NCBI RefSeq assembly: GCF_030547545.1
Contig: NZ_JAUOQE010000013.1
Location: 46,174 to 110,173 of the forward strand
Direction: 5' to 3'
DNA: 64,000 bases
DNA from: Amphritea sp. 1_MG-2023
GTDB lineage: Bacteria; Pseudomonadota; Gammaproteobacteria; Pseudomonadales; Balneatricaceae
Part shown: piece by piece, positions 9,154-19,366 of the stretch
Layout of the letters: every line of letters begins with the position of its first letter
Position numbering within the stretch: the first letter of the stretch is position 1
Translations under genes and position numbers: made by a program
Notes under the pieces: generated by a model
What the model was told of the DNA's origin: nothing
Database searches by the model: none
What the model saw: only the letters and a program-made list of their open reading frames with translations

Positions 9154-9441
9154 ATGATAAAAGTACTCATCGAACGTCATATAGCCACCGACTTAGCAGA
9201 GCTCTATGAAAAAGCCGCCCGTAGTACCTTGCAAGTCGCGATGCAGGCTCATGGGTTTATCTCCGGTGAATCATTGAAAAATAGTGCTGATCCTCATCAT
9301 CGAATAGTCATCGCAACCTTTCTGTCCTTAGAGGACTGGCAGCGTTGGTATATTTCATCAGAGCGCAAAACCATCATGGCAGCGATCATGCCGATGTTAA
9401 CAACAGACGAGAAGATCACCATCTTGGAACACGAATGCTAA
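9154..9441 (+). CDS. Antibiotic biosynthesis monooxygenase (ABM) fold protein
   Basis: The start chosen is ATG 9154, preceded by AGGAGAG at 9142-9148; a TTG 24 bp upstream lacks such a site. The 95-residue product has the ferredoxin-like dimeric alpha+beta pattern of ABM proteins: IKVLIERHIA, a helix with LYEKAARSTL, GFISGES, then HHRIVIATFLSLEDWQRWY. Members range from heme-degrading enzymes to quinol monooxygenases, so the reaction cannot be given. The stop is followed at once by an AGGAAGG motif (9441) that recurs elsewhere in the window. Confidence 0.75.
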   Translation: MIKVLIERHIATDLAELYEKAARSTLQVAMQAHGFISGESLKNSADPHHRIVIATFLSLEDWQRWYISSERKTIMAAIMPMLTTDEKITILEHEC

Positions 9442-9460
9442 GGAAGGCGCGAAACTGTCA

Positions 9461-10525
9461 TTAACCGTGATAATTGAGTAACCGAACATGCACCGTTATC
9501 TCTTCGCGATCATGGTAGAGATGCTTAGCAGCAAGGCGATAATCAACGCCCGCTTCATTCAACGTAGTTTGTAAATACGCTAAGCAACTCTTTACTTCAG
9601 GATAACGCTGCTTCATCGGTAATTTAAGGTTAAACACCGTTTCACGACACCAACCCTGCAATAACCATTGCGTCATCAGTTTGATAACACGGGTCGGCTT
9701 ATCGACAATATCGCATACCATCCAATCAAACGGCTTCTGCGGCTGATAAGCAAATGCATCTTCGGTCAAATGTTTCACTTGACCGGTCTCCATCAAAGAT
9801 TCTGCCATCGGGCCGTTATCAATGGCGGTGACAAACATATTCTGATTCACCAATTGCCATGTCCAGCCTCCCGGCGCAGCCCCTAAATCAACGGCCCGTT
9901 TACCGCTACTGATATAATGATGCCACTGTTTTTCCGGGATAAACCAATGCCATGCTTCTTCGAGCTTCAAGGTGGAACGACTCGGAGACTGATTGGGAAA
10001 TTTCAAGCGCATAATTCCCATCGGCCAAGGCGCGGAGTTACTGATAGGTGCATAGCCAATATAAAAACAACTCCCTGACAAGGCAAACATATGCAGCCGA
10101 CACGGTGCTTTTCTCGGTAACAACCCTTGCTGACGCAAAACCTGACTGAAAGCCGAACCAAAGCTATTACAAAAACGCTGCATCTCACGCCCTGCCGTTG
10201 TATCGGCAGGCTCAATCCAAAGTTCGCAGCATTCAGGTAAAGCACGAATATAGGGCATCAATGACGCAACCCGATCCTGCGTATCGATATCTTCAACCAA
10301 CGGCAACGTAGCGACCCATTGACGGGTAAAAATCAGTTGCTGAAAGTCTAATTGCTCTACCGCCAAGGTAGCACCATCCGCTTGATGACTAACAAAGAGT
10401 GCATAACCGCTATTGTCTTCCAGCTTGCAGTAACCATAGATACCCTGCTGTTCACACAGTTCACGCACCTCGGCTGCACATTCTTTTTCGAAGCCGGGAC
10501 GACAATAGAGCAAAAGGTGATTCAC
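9461..10525 (-). CDS. rlmM: 23S rRNA 2'-O-ribose methyltransferase RlmM
   Basis: 354 residues, normal for RlmM, which methylates C2498 of 23S rRNA. The N-terminal THUMP-like part starts MNHLLLYCRPGFEKECAAEV. The Rossmann-like domain has the SAM loop AVDLGAAPGGWTWQL (near 213-227), followed by MVCDIVDKP and a late FNLKLPMKQRY segment holding the catalytic lysine. The start overlaps the stop of the upstream hydrolase gene by 4 bp, so the two are co-translated. Confidence 0.95.
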   Translation of the reverse strand: MNHLLLYCRPGFEKECAAEVRELCEQQGIYGYCKLEDNSGYALFVSHQADGATLAVEQLDFQQLIFTRQWVATLPLVEDIDTQDRVASLMPYIRALPECCELWIEPADTTAGREMQRFCNSFGSAFSQVLRQQGLLPRKAPCRLHMFALSGSCFYIGYAPISNSAPWPMGIMRLKFPNQSPSRSTLKLEEAWHWFIPEKQWHHYISSGKRAVDLGAAPGGWTWQLVNQNMFVTAIDNGPMAESLMETGQVKHLTEDAFAYQPQKPFDWMVCDIVDKPTRVIKLMTQWLLQGWCRETVFNLKLPMKQRYPEVKSCLAYLQTTLNEAGVDYRLAAKHLYHDREEITVHVRLLNYHG

Positions 10526-11145
10526 AGGATAATTCCTCGATGATAGTCATTAATAATTTCAAGAGTCGATTCTACTGCATCTACCATGTGTTCGTCCTGA
10601 GTTATTCCAGACATTTTTCGCGGCTTCAGGTCATGATCACCGTCTTCAAGCCAGTGCAGCGTGACGGCATCGGCTAACGGATATTGATCAACTTGCTCTT
10701 TTCGTCCCATGCTATCCCGAGTGCCTTGAAAAATATGTATCGGCTTAGTCACGGATAATAGATGCTCGATCCGCGGTGCATCCTGCTTGCCGGCAGCATA
10801 AAAAGGATAACCATAAACAAAACAACCGATCACTCGGGGGTGAGCTGCCATCATCGTTGCCATTCGCCCGCCCATCGATTTACCCGCCAGCCAAAGAGGC
10901 CGGTCATCATCGAATGATTTAATCAGTTGCGTAAAATACTCGAGTAATTTTGGCTGTCGATCGGGCGGACGTTTTTTTCCGTCCATCCGCCGCTTCTGCA
11001 TATAGGGAAATTCAAACCGAATAACCTCAAGCCCGCCGGCCGCTATCGCCTCTGCGATTTGACTCATAAACGGACTATCCATCGGCGCACCGGCACCATG
11101 CGCCAGTAATATACGCCCCTTTTCTCCACCACCGTCGATCAGCAT
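10522..11145 (-). CDS. Alpha/beta hydrolase of the KANL3/Tex30 type
   Basis: 207 residues. The oxyanion-region motif LLAHGAGAPMDSPFM, the nucleophile elbow GKSMGGRMA, an acid residue after FQGTRDS and a terminal histidine in EDGDHDLKP complete a serine hydrolase triad. The Arg/Lys-rich stretch YMQKRRMDGKKRPPDR after the second strand is typical of the KANL3/Tex30-like subgroup. The substrate is unknown. It is the first gene of a two-gene unit with rlmM (ATGA-type overlap). Its upstream region is shared with the divergent ccoN promoter, including two Anr/Fnr boxes. Confidence 0.8.
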   Translation of the reverse strand: MLIDGGGEKGRILLAHGAGAPMDSPFMSQIAEAIAAGGLEVIRFEFPYMQKRRMDGKKRPPDRQPKLLEYFTQLIKSFDDDRPLWLAGKSMGGRMATMMAAHPRVIGCFVYGYPFYAAGKQDAPRIEHLLSVTKPIHIFQGTRDSMGRKEQVDQYPLADAVTLHWLEDGDHDLKPRKMSGITQDEHMVDAVESTLEIINDYHRGIIL

Positions 11146-11194
11146 TGATGCGCCCTCTGCTTAAAAAAGCGTCAGATTATGCCTCAATTTACGC

Positions 11195-11208
11195 TTGATC
11201 CATATCAA
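11195..11208. promoter_or_regulatory. Anr/Fnr box, distal, upstream of ccoN
   Basis: TTGATCCATATCAA is a perfect match to TTGAT-N4-ATCAA. It lies 50 bp from the divergent hydrolase gene and 313 bp before ccoN. The site sequence is seen directly; its action is inferred from known Fnr control of cbb3 oxidase operons. Confidence 0.85.
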
Positions 11209-11240
11209 CAAAAACTAAACTAGGAAGTTTTGATACGGGT

Positions 11241-11254
11241 TTGATATATATCAA
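11241..11254. promoter_or_regulatory. Anr/Fnr box, proximal, upstream of ccoN
   Basis: TTGATATATATCAA, again a perfect dyad, is centred 46 bp downstream of the first site. A class II promoter would start transcription near 11289, leaving a leader of roughly 230 bases before ccoN. I do not see a convincing -10 at that spacing, so the start point is uncertain. The remainder of 11255-11520 shows no other clear feature. Confidence 0.82.
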
Positions 11255-11520
11255 TATTACCTGAAAGCCGCTTAAAACAGCGACCGATTGGATACATCAG
11301 AGAACACAACCAAGCTATAAACTCATATTTATCAACAAGTTGATGAAAAACCGAGCACTGTAAAAGGTTACCGCCATAAACCTTTCTCCTTAATAACAGT
11401 GCGGCACTATGTCGCAACTAATACCGTTGACGCATTGAAATTTGACCGCCATTTCAACATAATAGCCAGCGGAAATTTACTTTCTAAACCTTTCTAATAG
11501 CTTGTTGATGAGAGCCTGAT

Positions 11521-12951
11521 ATGAGCACAGCAGCTGAACACCCAACCTACAATTACAAGGTGGTGCGTCAATTCGCCATCATGACAGTGGTATGGGGAAT
11601 CGTCGGAATGGCCGTGGGTGTGCTAATCGCATCCCAGTTAGTATGGCCTGCACTAAACTTTGATACCGCTTGGTTAAGCTTCGGACGCCTGCGTCCATTG
11701 CACACCAATGCCGTTATCTTTGCCTTCGGAGGCTGCGCATTGTTCGCAACCTCTTACTACGTCGTACAACGTACGAGCCAAACTCGCCTGATCTCTGACA
11801 AACTGGCCGCCTTCACTTTCTGGGGCTGGCAGTTGGTTATCGTGAGCGCAGCCATCACTTTGCCACTGGGTCTGACCTCTTCTAAAGAGTACGCAGAACT
11901 AGAGTGGCCAATTGATCTGCTAATCACGGCCGTCTGGGTCGCCTATGCCATCGTTTTCCTTGGCACAGTGAAGATGCGTAAGACATCACACATCTACGTG
12001 GGTAACTGGTTTTATATGGGCTTCATCCTGACAGTGGCAGTACTGCACATCGTTAACAGCGCAGCGATGCCTGTTACCCTGTTCAAGTCTTACTCTGTTT
12101 ACCCTGGTGCTGTCGATGCGATGGTACAATGGTGGTATGGCCATAACGCGGTAGGTTTCTTCCTCACAGCCGGCTTCCTAGGCATGATGTACTACTTCGT
12201 ACCGAAGCAGTCTGGACGTCCTATCTACTCTTACCGTCTATCTGTTGTTCACTTCTGGGCTCTGATCGCAACGTATATGTGGGCCGGTGGTCATCACCTG
12301 CACTATACCTCACTGCCTGACTTTGCTCAGACACTGGGCATGGTGATGTCTCTGATTCTGTTGGCACCATCTTGGGGTGGTATGATCAACGGTATGATGA
12401 CCCTCTCAGGTGCATGGCATAAACTGCGTACCGATCCTATCTTGCGCTTCTTGGTGGTTTCTTTGTCGTTCTACGGCATGTCAACCTTCGAAGGCCCAAT
12501 GATGGCAATCAAAACCGTCAACGCGCTGTCTCACTATACTGACTGGACCATCGGTCACGTACATGCGGGCGCATTGGGTTGGGTAGCGATGATCTCTATC
12601 GGTTCTGTTTACCACATGATTCCTAAGCTCTGGGGTAAAACTCAGATGGCCAGCGTTGCGTTGATCAACACACACTTCTGGCTAGCCACGATTGGTACTG
12701 TACTGTACATCTGTGCGATGTGGGTTAACGGTATTCTGCAGGGCTTGATGTGGCGTGCGGTTAACGAAGATGGCACCCTGACTTATAGCTTCGTCGAAGC
12801 ACTTGAAGCAAGTCATCCAGGCTTCCTCGTTCGCGCGTTGGGCGGTGCATTCTTCCTGACCGGTATGATCCTGATGGCATACAACGTATGGCAAACTGTT
12901 CGCAAAGACAGCACAGCACCGGTTGCTGACGCGTCTGCGCAAACAGCTTAA
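11521..12951 (+). CDS. ccoN: cbb3-type cytochrome c oxidase subunit I
   Basis: 476 residues, 12 membrane helices, normal length. CcoN is the catalytic haem-copper subunit reducing O2 at the low-spin haem b / haem b3-CuB centre. Family blocks with the metal-ligating histidines are visible: [38 protein letters not shown], the HH pair in [13 protein letters not shown], and [10 protein letters not shown]. It leads the structural operon ccoNOQP, preceded by two Anr/Fnr boxes, which fits induction at low oxygen. Confidence 0.97.
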   Translation: MSTAAEHPTYNYKVVRQFAIMTVVWGIVGMAVGVLIASQLVWPALNFDTAWLSFGRLRPLHTNAVIFAFGGCALFATSYYVVQRTSQTRLISDKLAAFTFWGWQLVIVSAAITLPLGLTSSKEYAELEWPIDLLITAVWVAYAIVFLGTVKMRKTSHIYVGNWFYMGFILTVAVLHIVNSAAMPVTLFKSYSVYPGAVDAMVQWWYGHNAVGFFLTAGFLGMMYYFVPKQSGRPIYSYRLSVVHFWALIATYMWAGGHHLHYTSLPDFAQTLGMVMSLILLAPSWGGMINGMMTLSGAWHKLRTDPILRFLVVSLSFYGMSTFEGPMMAIKTVNALSHYTDWTIGHVHAGALGWVAMISIGSVYHMIPKLWGKTQMASVALINTHFWLATIGTVLYICAMWVNGILQGLMWRAVNEDGTLTYSFVEALEASHPGFLVRALGGAFFLTGMILMAYNVWQTVRKDSTAPVADASAQTA

Positions 12952-12971
12952 GGATCAGAGGAGCACATAAT

Positions 12972-13592
12972 ATGATCAAACACGAAACGATTGAAAAGAA
13001 CATCGGCCTGATGATCCTACTGATTATCTTGGTAATCAGTGGCGGTGGTCTTGCTGAAATCGTACCGCTGTTCTTCACCAATGCGACCACTAAACCGATC
13101 GAAGGTTTACGAACGTATACGCCGTTGGAGCTGGAAGGACGGGACATCTATATCCGTGAGGGCTGTACTGTATGTCACTCTCAACAGATTCGTCCTTTCC
13201 GCGCAGAGACTGAGCGTTACGGTCATTACTCAACGGCAAATGAAGGCGTATGGGAACACCCGTTCCTGTGGGGCTCTAAGCGTACTGGTCCTGATCTGGC
13301 CCGTGTAGGCGGTCGTTATAGTGATGATTGGCATCGTGCCCATCTCTATAACCCTCGCGATGTCGTACCGGAATCCAAGATGCCCGCTTACCCATGGCTG
13401 TTTGAAAACAAACTGTCTGGTGAAGATACGGCTGCCAAAATGCGAGTGCTAGCTAAGCTCGGTGTTCCATACACTGAAGAAGATGCTATGCAAGCGCGTG
13501 AACAGGTTGAAGGCAAGGCTGAAATTGATGCCGTTGTTGCTTACCTGCAGGCACTGGGTAAACTCCACTCTCAATATACCAACAAGCGGTAA
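12972..13592 (+). CDS. ccoO: cbb3 oxidase monohaem cytochrome c subunit II
   Basis: 206 residues with one N-terminal membrane anchor (about 10-35) and a periplasmic cytochrome c domain. The single haem site is CTVCH at residues 65-69 ([14 protein letters not shown]) with an axial methionine in ESKMPAYPW. It passes electrons between CcoP and CcoN. It starts 20 bp after ccoN with an AGAGGAGC ribosome site. Confidence 0.96.
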   Translation: MIKHETIEKNIGLMILLIILVISGGGLAEIVPLFFTNATTKPIEGLRTYTPLELEGRDIYIREGCTVCHSQQIRPFRAETERYGHYSTANEGVWEHPFLWGSKRTGPDLARVGGRYSDDWHRAHLYNPRDVVPESKMPAYPWLFENKLSGEDTAAKMRVLAKLGVPYTEEDAMQAREQVEGKAEIDAVVAYLQALGKLHSQYTNKR

Positions 13593-13597
13593 TTCGA

Positions 13598-13801
13598 GTG
13601 AGCTACGAAGTTTATGGTCCATATCTGCCTCTTTTGATGCTACTGACCTTTATCGGGTTATTTATCTGGGTGCTATTGCCAGGTAACCGAAAAAGATTCG
13701 ATGAGGCATCAAAACTACCCTTCGCTGACGAGGATAACGACTCCCCCAGTGAAGACTCTGCTAGTGCAGATATAACCAATGACGGGAGAAATGAAAAATG
13801 A
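13598..13801 (+). CDS. ccoQ: cbb3 oxidase small subunit IV
   Basis: 67 residues with one membrane helix (about 9-28) and an acidic hydrophilic tail, the usual form of CcoQ, which stabilises the complex. It starts with GTG 5 bp after ccoO and overlaps ccoP by 4 bp, so translation of the operon looks coupled through this gene. Confidence 0.9.
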   Translation: MSYEVYGPYLPLLMLLTFIGLFIWVLLPGNRKRFDEASKLPFADEDNDSPSEDSASADITNDGRNEK

Positions 13802-14682
13802 GTCCTTTTTGGAACGCATGGGTATGGGCAATTACCCTAGTAGTTATTCTGGGCTGTACCTGGTTACTGCTTGCCACGCGTAGAAGCGAGCCTCACAAGG
13901 AAAGCACAGAGGAAACTCTGGGTCACACCTTTGATGGTATTGAAGAGTATGACAACCCCCTGCCTAGCTGGTGGTTTCAGATGTTTATCGGAACCGTTAT
14001 CTTCGCTATTGCATACCTGGCGCTTTACGGCCTAGCCAATGTGAAAGGCTTTTACGGTTGGTCATCTGTTGGTCAATATGAAGAAGAGATGGCGCATGCC
14101 GAAGAAGTCTATAAGCCTGTCTTTGCTAAATATGCAGCTATGTCGGTTGAAGATCTTCAGGCTCAGCCTGATGGTTTGAAAATTGGTCAGCGTATGTTCG
14201 CCAACAACTGCGCTGTATGTCACGGCGCAACGGCTACCGGTGCACATGGCTTCCCTAACCTGACCGATAATGATTGGCTGTACGGTGGCGCACCTGCCAC
14301 TATCAAGCAGACCATCACTAATGGTCGTCAGGGTGCTATGCCTGCCTGGGGCGCTGTATTAGGCGAAGAAGGTGTGCGTGATGTGACAAGTTATGTCTTG
14401 TCTCTTAGCGGCATCGAGCATGATACGGAAATGGCTGCTCGCGGTCAGCAACAGTTTCAAGCTTTATGTACAGCTTGTCACGGCGCTGACGGTAAAGGCA
14501 CTCAAGCGCTGGGCGCACCTAACCTGACCGATAATGTTTGGTTGTATGGCAACTCTTTCGCAGAGATCAGCCACACAATCCGTACCGGTCGTGCTGGTGT
14601 TATGCCTGCTCACAAAGCGCTACTAAGCGATGATAAGATCCAACTTATCACGGCTTACGTCTACAGCCTGTCTAATAAGTAA
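13798..14682 (+). CDS. ccoP: cbb3 oxidase dihaem cytochrome c subunit III
   Basis: 294 residues with two N-terminal membrane helices (about 7-26 and 59-80, the long two-helix form) and two cytochrome c domains. Haem sites are CAVCH (138-142) and CTACH (224-228), with axial methionines in GAMPAWG and GVMPAHK. It accepts electrons from soluble or membrane cytochromes c. A strong terminator follows immediately, closing the structural operon. Confidence 0.97.
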   Translation: MSPFWNAWVWAITLVVILGCTWLLLATRRSEPHKESTEETLGHTFDGIEEYDNPLPSWWFQMFIGTVIFAIAYLALYGLANVKGFYGWSSVGQYEEEMAHAEEVYKPVFAKYAAMSVEDLQAQPDGLKIGQRMFANNCAVCHGATATGAHGFPNLTDNDWLYGGAPATIKQTITNGRQGAMPAWGAVLGEEGVRDVTSYVLSLSGIEHDTEMAARGQQQFQALCTACHGADGKGTQALGAPNLTDNVWLYGNSFAEISHTIRTGRAGVMPAHKALLSDDKIQLITAYVYSLSNK

Positions 14683-14697
14683 GGCCTAGATCAATAA

Positions 14698-14734
14698 AAA
14701 AGGCGATATGATGTCAATCATATCGCCTTTTTTT
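14698..14734 (+). terminator. Terminator of ccoNOQP
   Basis: AGGCGATATGAT and ATCATATCGCCT form a perfect 12-bp stem around GTCA, flanked by A- and T-runs. Confidence 0.92.
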
Positions 14735-14743
14735 GTGCCACAG

Positions 14744-14772
14744 CTTAAATACGCACTTAAAGCGCGTATAAT
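14744..14772 (+). promoter_or_regulatory. Candidate sigma70 promoter for ccoG
   Basis: A perfect TATAAT at 14767-14772 lies 17 bp from a weak CTTAAA element. No Anr/Fnr box is visible here, unlike at ccoN, so the assembly operon may be more constitutively expressed. Confidence 0.5.
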
Positions 14773-14856
14773 ATTCGAATTCACTAATAAACCATCTGAA
14801 ACATAAACAGAGGTTATTAGTGTTGGTATTTCGACTACTTGATGGTGAGGAATGGT

Positions 14857-16272
14857 ATGAATCAAATACCAATTAAAGATGTGACGCCAAAGCGTGATAA
14901 CAGCAATGCAACCAATGATCTATACGCAAAACGCGCGCACATCTATGTAAAATACTACAAAGGCTTTTTCAAAAACTTAAAAACCATATCCGGCGTTTTA
15001 ATGCTGGCGATGTTCTACGGCTTCTCTTGGATTCAATGGGATGGTCATCAAGCTGTTTTATTTGATCTACCCAGCCGCCAATTTCATGTTTTCAGTTTCA
15101 CTTTTTGGCCGCAGGACTTCATGCTGCTGTCTTGGCTGCTTATCATTTTGGCTTTTACGCTGTTCTTTGTCACCGTATTCGCCGGACGCCTCTGGTGCGG
15201 TTACGCCTGCCCTCAGTTCGTTTGGACCTGGTTTTTTATCTGGGCCGAACGCATCACCGAGGGTGATCGCAATCAGCGTATGCGACGCGATAAAAGCAAG
15301 TGGAGTGGCGAAAAGCTTGCCCGCAAAACGGCCAAGCACGCATTATGGTTATTTATTGCAGCCGCATCAGCCATCGCCTTTGTTGGCTACTTCACGCCTA
15401 TACGCGAGCTAACCCCTGCCGTTTTCAATTGGAATCTCGGCCCCTGGGAAACCTGGTGGATCGGCTTTTTGACGGTCGCTACGTACGCTAATGCCGGCTG
15501 GTTACGCGAGCAAGTCTGTACCTATATGTGCCCCTATGCACGCTTCCAAAGCGTCATGTTTGATGCCGACACATTGATCATCTCTTATGACGAAAAACGC
15601 GGTGAGAATCGCGGGAAACGTAAGAAAGGCGCCGATTACAAAGCACAAGGTTTAGGCGATTGTATCGATTGTGATAACTGCGTGCACGTCTGCCCCGTTG
15701 GTATCGACATTCGTAATGGTTTGCAATATGAATGTGTTGCCTGTGGTGCCTGCGTTGACGTCTGTGATGACATTATGGATCGCATGGGTTACGACCGAGG
15801 ATTAATTCGCTATACCACGGAACATGCTCTTGAAGGCGGTGAAACCCGCGTTCTACGTCCGCGACTGATCGGTTATTTTATCGCGCTTTGCGCCATGTTC
15901 ATCGCCTTCAGCTACACCCTTTACAGCCGAGTACCGCTTGAAGTCGATATCATTCGTGACCGAGGTCAGCTTTATGTTCAAGCCTCCAACGGTATGATCG
16001 AAAACGTCTATACGCTTAAACTAGCCAACAAATCGCAGGTGGATCATCAATTTAGCATTGATATCTCCGGCGTTGAAGGCATTACCATGGCGGGAGAGAG
16101 AGTGGTGTCAATTCGCTCAGGCGAGCTACTGGATTACCCTATCAGTTTACAGGCCGATCCACGCTTCTTAGAACGTCCGAACTACGATATCATCTTCCGC
16201 GTTCAAGCGCTGGATGATAAGAGTATCTTAGTAGAAGAGGATAACCGCTTTATTGGGCCGGTTAAACGCTAA
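14857..16272 (+). CDS. ccoG: cbb3 oxidase assembly protein CcoG (copper/iron-sulfur)
   Basis: I use ATG 14857 because GTGAGGA lies 5 bp before it; the open frame reaches back to a TTG at 14839 that has no such site. The 471-residue product has five or so membrane helices. It carries a conserved GRLWCGYACPQFVWTW segment with cysteines proposed to handle copper. Two [4Fe-4S] ferredoxin motifs follow (CIDCDNCVHVCP and CVACGACVDVCDD). An Ig-like C-terminal domain lies beyond about 370. CcoG reduces Cu(II) for cbb3 maturation in studied bacteria. It heads the ccoGHIS block. Confidence 0.95.
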   Translation: MNQIPIKDVTPKRDNSNATNDLYAKRAHIYVKYYKGFFKNLKTISGVLMLAMFYGFSWIQWDGHQAVLFDLPSRQFHVFSFTFWPQDFMLLSWLLIILAFTLFFVTVFAGRLWCGYACPQFVWTWFFIWAERITEGDRNQRMRRDKSKWSGEKLARKTAKHALWLFIAAASAIAFVGYFTPIRELTPAVFNWNLGPWETWWIGFLTVATYANAGWLREQVCTYMCPYARFQSVMFDADTLIISYDEKRGENRGKRKKGADYKAQGLGDCIDCDNCVHVCPVGIDIRNGLQYECVACGACVDVCDDIMDRMGYDRGLIRYTTEHALEGGETRVLRPRLIGYFIALCAMFIAFSYTLYSRVPLEVDIIRDRGQLYVQASNGMIENVYTLKLANKSQVDHQFSIDISGVEGITMAGERVVSIRSGELLDYPISLQADPRFLERPNYDIIFRVQALDDKSILVEEDNRFIGPVKR

Positions 16273-16357
16273 GCTAAACCTACCCTCCTCTATTTGACTG
16301 AGTTAGAATAGCTGCCGGATTCACTTCCGTGCAGCTATTTCTTTTTTAAGGAAACAT

Positions 16358-16864
16358 ATGACTGATCTCGATATTGGCCCTTGGTATAAACAACCTTGGT
16401 TATGGTTTATTTTGGCTCCCCTGATTGCCACCGTCCTTTATTCCACGGTCTACATTACCGCATCGGTTGTGACCAATGATGGTGTTGTGCTTGAAGAATA
16501 CACCAAACAAGCCAAAACCTTTCATGAAGACAAGCGCCTGCAAGAGGCAGCCGAAACGCTGGGCCTGCATGGCACGCTACGCTTTGATACCCTCACCGGT
16601 GATGTCAATCTAGAACTGATCAGCAGCCAAGGTGCAGCACTTGCCCCCCAATTAACCCTGCTCATCGGTCACCCAACCAAAGCCAGCTTGGATATCAGTA
16701 TCACTCTGAATAAGATACAAGCGGGTCATTATGGCGGCGAACTCTCTAACGTATTGAAAGGCAACAAGACGTTAATTATCAGCCCGACCGATAAACAATG
16801 GGCACTGACGAGTAAGGTACAGCCCCCTTACGATCAACAAAGCTTCACCTTTGGTCATCAGTAA
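16358..16864 (+). CDS. ccoH: FixH/CcoH family cbb3 assembly protein
   Basis: 168 residues with one N-terminal membrane helix (about 13-35, begun by KQPWLWFILAPL) and a periplasmic beta-rich domain. This is the FixH layout, and it sits in the canonical position between ccoG and ccoI. In known systems CcoH binds the oxidase during assembly. The stop lies 6 bp before ccoI. Confidence 0.9.
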   Translation: MTDLDIGPWYKQPWLWFILAPLIATVLYSTVYITASVVTNDGVVLEEYTKQAKTFHEDKRLQEAAETLGLHGTLRFDTLTGDVNLELISSQGAALAPQLTLLIGHPTKASLDISITLNKIQAGHYGGELSNVLKGNKTLIISPTDKQWALTSKVQPPYDQQSFTFGHQ

Positions 16865-16870
16865 GCCACC

Positions 16871-19339
16871 ATGAACGCTCACGAAGGTCTCCTGAACGAC
16901 CGCCTACATTGCTTTCACTGTGGGCTTGATATCCCTCCTGATAGCCAGTATTTCACGGTGATTGAAGGACAACCTCGACAGATGTGTTGTCCTGGCTGCC
17001 AAGCGGTGGCTCAAGTCATCGCCGATGGCGGGCTAGAAAACTATTACAAACACCGCACCAGCGAAGCGGCCTCGCCAGATGCACTCAGTGCGACAGAACA
17101 ACTCCGGGCCGAATATGCCCTGTATGATCATCAGAGTGTGCAACAACACTTTGTCGCCGAACAAGCCGATGGCAGCAAACAAGCCACTCTGGTCATCGAA
17201 GGGATCACCTGTGCCGCCTGTGTCTGGCTACTGGAGCACCATCTCAGCTCACTCAAGGGCGTCATCCAAGCGAATGTCAATCTGACCAATCATCGCGCCC
17301 GTATTCAATGGGATGAACAACACATAAAGCTCAGTGATATTTTTATCGCCATGCATAATATTGGTTATCAGGGCCACCCTTATCACCCTGATAAAGAGGA
17401 GCAACTACTCGAACAAGAAACCAAACGAGCCATGCGCAGGCTAGGTATTGCTGGGGTCTTTACCATGCAGATTATGATGCTGGCCGTGGCCCTGTACACC
17501 GGCGCAGGGGATAGCCTTGATGCGAATTATGAACACTTTATTCGCTGGGCCAGCTTGGTTTTGGCAACCCCGGTGGTTGTCTATGCCTCCAAACCTTTTT
17601 TCCAAGCCGCCCTGCGAGATCTGCGCACCCGCCACCTCACCATGGATGTGCCGGTCTCCATTGCTATAGGCGGTGCTTATCTTGCTAGCATCTGGGCTAC
17701 GCTGACGGCTAGCGGTGAAGTCTATTATGACTCGGTGAGCATGTTTACTTTTTTTCTGTTGATTGGTCGTTTTCTTGAGATGAAAGCGCGTCATCGCACC
17801 GGCAAGGCAGGTAATGCGCTGCTTAATCTCCTCCCCGCCAGTGCGTTACTCTGCACCGACGAGGGTGAAACCATTGTCGCCGCCAATGAACTACAGCAAG
17901 GCGATCAAATTCTCGTTAAGCCCGGCCATACCATACCCGCCGATGCCGTTATTATTCAGGGCAGTAGCAGTATCGATGAATCGGCCCTCACCGGTGAATA
18001 CCTGCCACTGACTAAGCGCGAAGGCGATAATGTGGTCGGCGGCACCATTAATGTTGAAAACCCCATCCGCTTGGAAGTCACTCAGGTTGGCGCCAGTTCT
18101 CAGCTTTCGGCCATTGTTCGCCTGCTCGAACGCGCCCATGATGAGAAACCTAAGGTCGCTCGGTTAGCCGATAAAGTATCCGGTTATTTTGTCATCGCCG
18201 TCCTCATCATCGCCGCGTCTGTCGGCTTATTTTGGTGGCAAACCGAACCCGAAAACGCTTTCTGGATTACCCTCTCGGTATTGGTGGTCACTTGCCCCTG
18301 CGCGTTATCACTAGCCACACCAACGGCGCTGACGGCGGCGACAGGAACACTGCGACAACATGGCCTACTGATTACCCGTGGGCATGTGTTAGAAAGCCTC
18401 GCCAAAGCCACACATATCGTTTTCGATAAAACGGGTACTTTAACCGAAGGCAATCTGTCGCTACAAGAGAGCAAAACGCTGAGTCATTTATCGGCGCAAC
18501 AATGTATTGAGATCGCCGCCTCACTGGAAGCGCATTCCGAACACCCTATCGCCAGAGCATTCCATAAAATAACCGCACCCAGATCAATCTTAGCGGCACA
18601 ACAGTTAACCAATCATGTCGGTCTGGGCCTAGAAGGCATCATCGATGGTCAACGTTTCTTTATCGGTAAACCGCAGTTTGCGAGTCAACACTGTGGTCAG
18701 CATCTTGATTTTAGCGATGCCCCTGATAACCGCTGTCAGTGGCTGTTACTGGCCGATGAAACACAACCATTAGCGTGGTTTGGTCTAACCGATCCGGCTC
18801 GTAAACAAGCCGCACAGATGATCGGCCAATTAAATCAGATGGGGCTGGAAGTTCAGATGCTCACCGGCGATAGTTCGGCCGCGGTCGGTCATATTGCGCA
18901 ACAACTACAGATCGATAGCGTGATATCCGGTGTTAGCCCAGCCGAAAAACTACAACATATTCAGCAGTTGCAAGCGAACGGCGCACAACTACTAATGGTT
19001 GGCGACGGTATCAATGATATTCCTGTCCTAGCGGGCGCTCAGACCTCAATCGCGATGGGCTCCGCCACCGACCTGGCTAAAACCAATGCCGATGCCGTCT
19101 TGATATCGGCAGAGCTGATGCGCCTGCCGCAAGCGTTAAAATTGGCTAAACGGACGCGCGCGAATATCCGTCAAAACCTCAGCTGGGCGTTGTTTTACAA
19201 CTTGATTGCGCTGCCTCTCGCGGCCGCAGGCATGATTGCCCCGTGGATGGCAGCCATCGGCATGTCGGTCAGCTCTCTGGTCGTCGTTGGAAATGCCCTA
19301 AGACTGACTAAACTTGGTCGCCCAGATCGGGTAGAATAG
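16871..19339 (+). CDS. ccoI: CcoI/FixI copper-exporting P1B-type ATPase
   Basis: 822 residues. N-terminal cysteine pairs (CFHC at 14-17, CCPGC at 39-43) precede an HMA domain with GITCAAC (Cys114/Cys117). The transmembrane metal site is CPC at 475-477, the phosphorylation motif DKTGT begins at Asp519, and the hinge is GDGIND. CcoI moves copper across the inner membrane for the CuB centre of cbb3 oxidase, rather than for detoxification. The position inside ccoGHIS supports this over a CopA role. Confidence 0.96.
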   Translation: MNAHEGLLNDRLHCFHCGLDIPPDSQYFTVIEGQPRQMCCPGCQAVAQVIADGGLENYYKHRTSEAASPDALSATEQLRAEYALYDHQSVQQHFVAEQADGSKQATLVIEGITCAACVWLLEHHLSSLKGVIQANVNLTNHRARIQWDEQHIKLSDIFIAMHNIGYQGHPYHPDKEEQLLEQETKRAMRRLGIAGVFTMQIMMLAVALYTGAGDSLDANYEHFIRWASLVLATPVVVYASKPFFQAALRDLRTRHLTMDVPVSIAIGGAYLASIWATLTASGEVYYDSVSMFTFFLLIGRFLEMKARHRTGKAGNALLNLLPASALLCTDEGETIVAANELQQGDQILVKPGHTIPADAVIIQGSSSIDESALTGEYLPLTKREGDNVVGGTINVENPIRLEVTQVGASSQLSAIVRLLERAHDEKPKVARLADKVSGYFVIAVLIIAASVGLFWWQTEPENAFWITLSVLVVTCPCALSLATPTALTAATGTLRQHGLLITRGHVLESLAKATHIVFDKTGTLTEGNLSLQESKTLSHLSAQQCIEIAASLEAHSEHPIARAFHKITAPRSILAAQQLTNHVGLGLEGIIDGQRFFIGKPQFASQHCGQHLDFSDAPDNRCQWLLLADETQPLAWFGLTDPARKQAAQMIGQLNQMGLEVQMLTGDSSAAVGHIAQQLQIDSVISGVSPAEKLQHIQQLQANGAQLLMVGDGINDIPVLAGAQTSIAMGSATDLAKTNADAVLISAELMRLPQALKLAKRTRANIRQNLSWALFYNLIALPLAAAGMIAPWMAAIGMSVSSLVVVGNALRLTKLGRPDRVE

Positions 19340-19366
19340 CGCTACTAATTTGAGTGAAACACTATC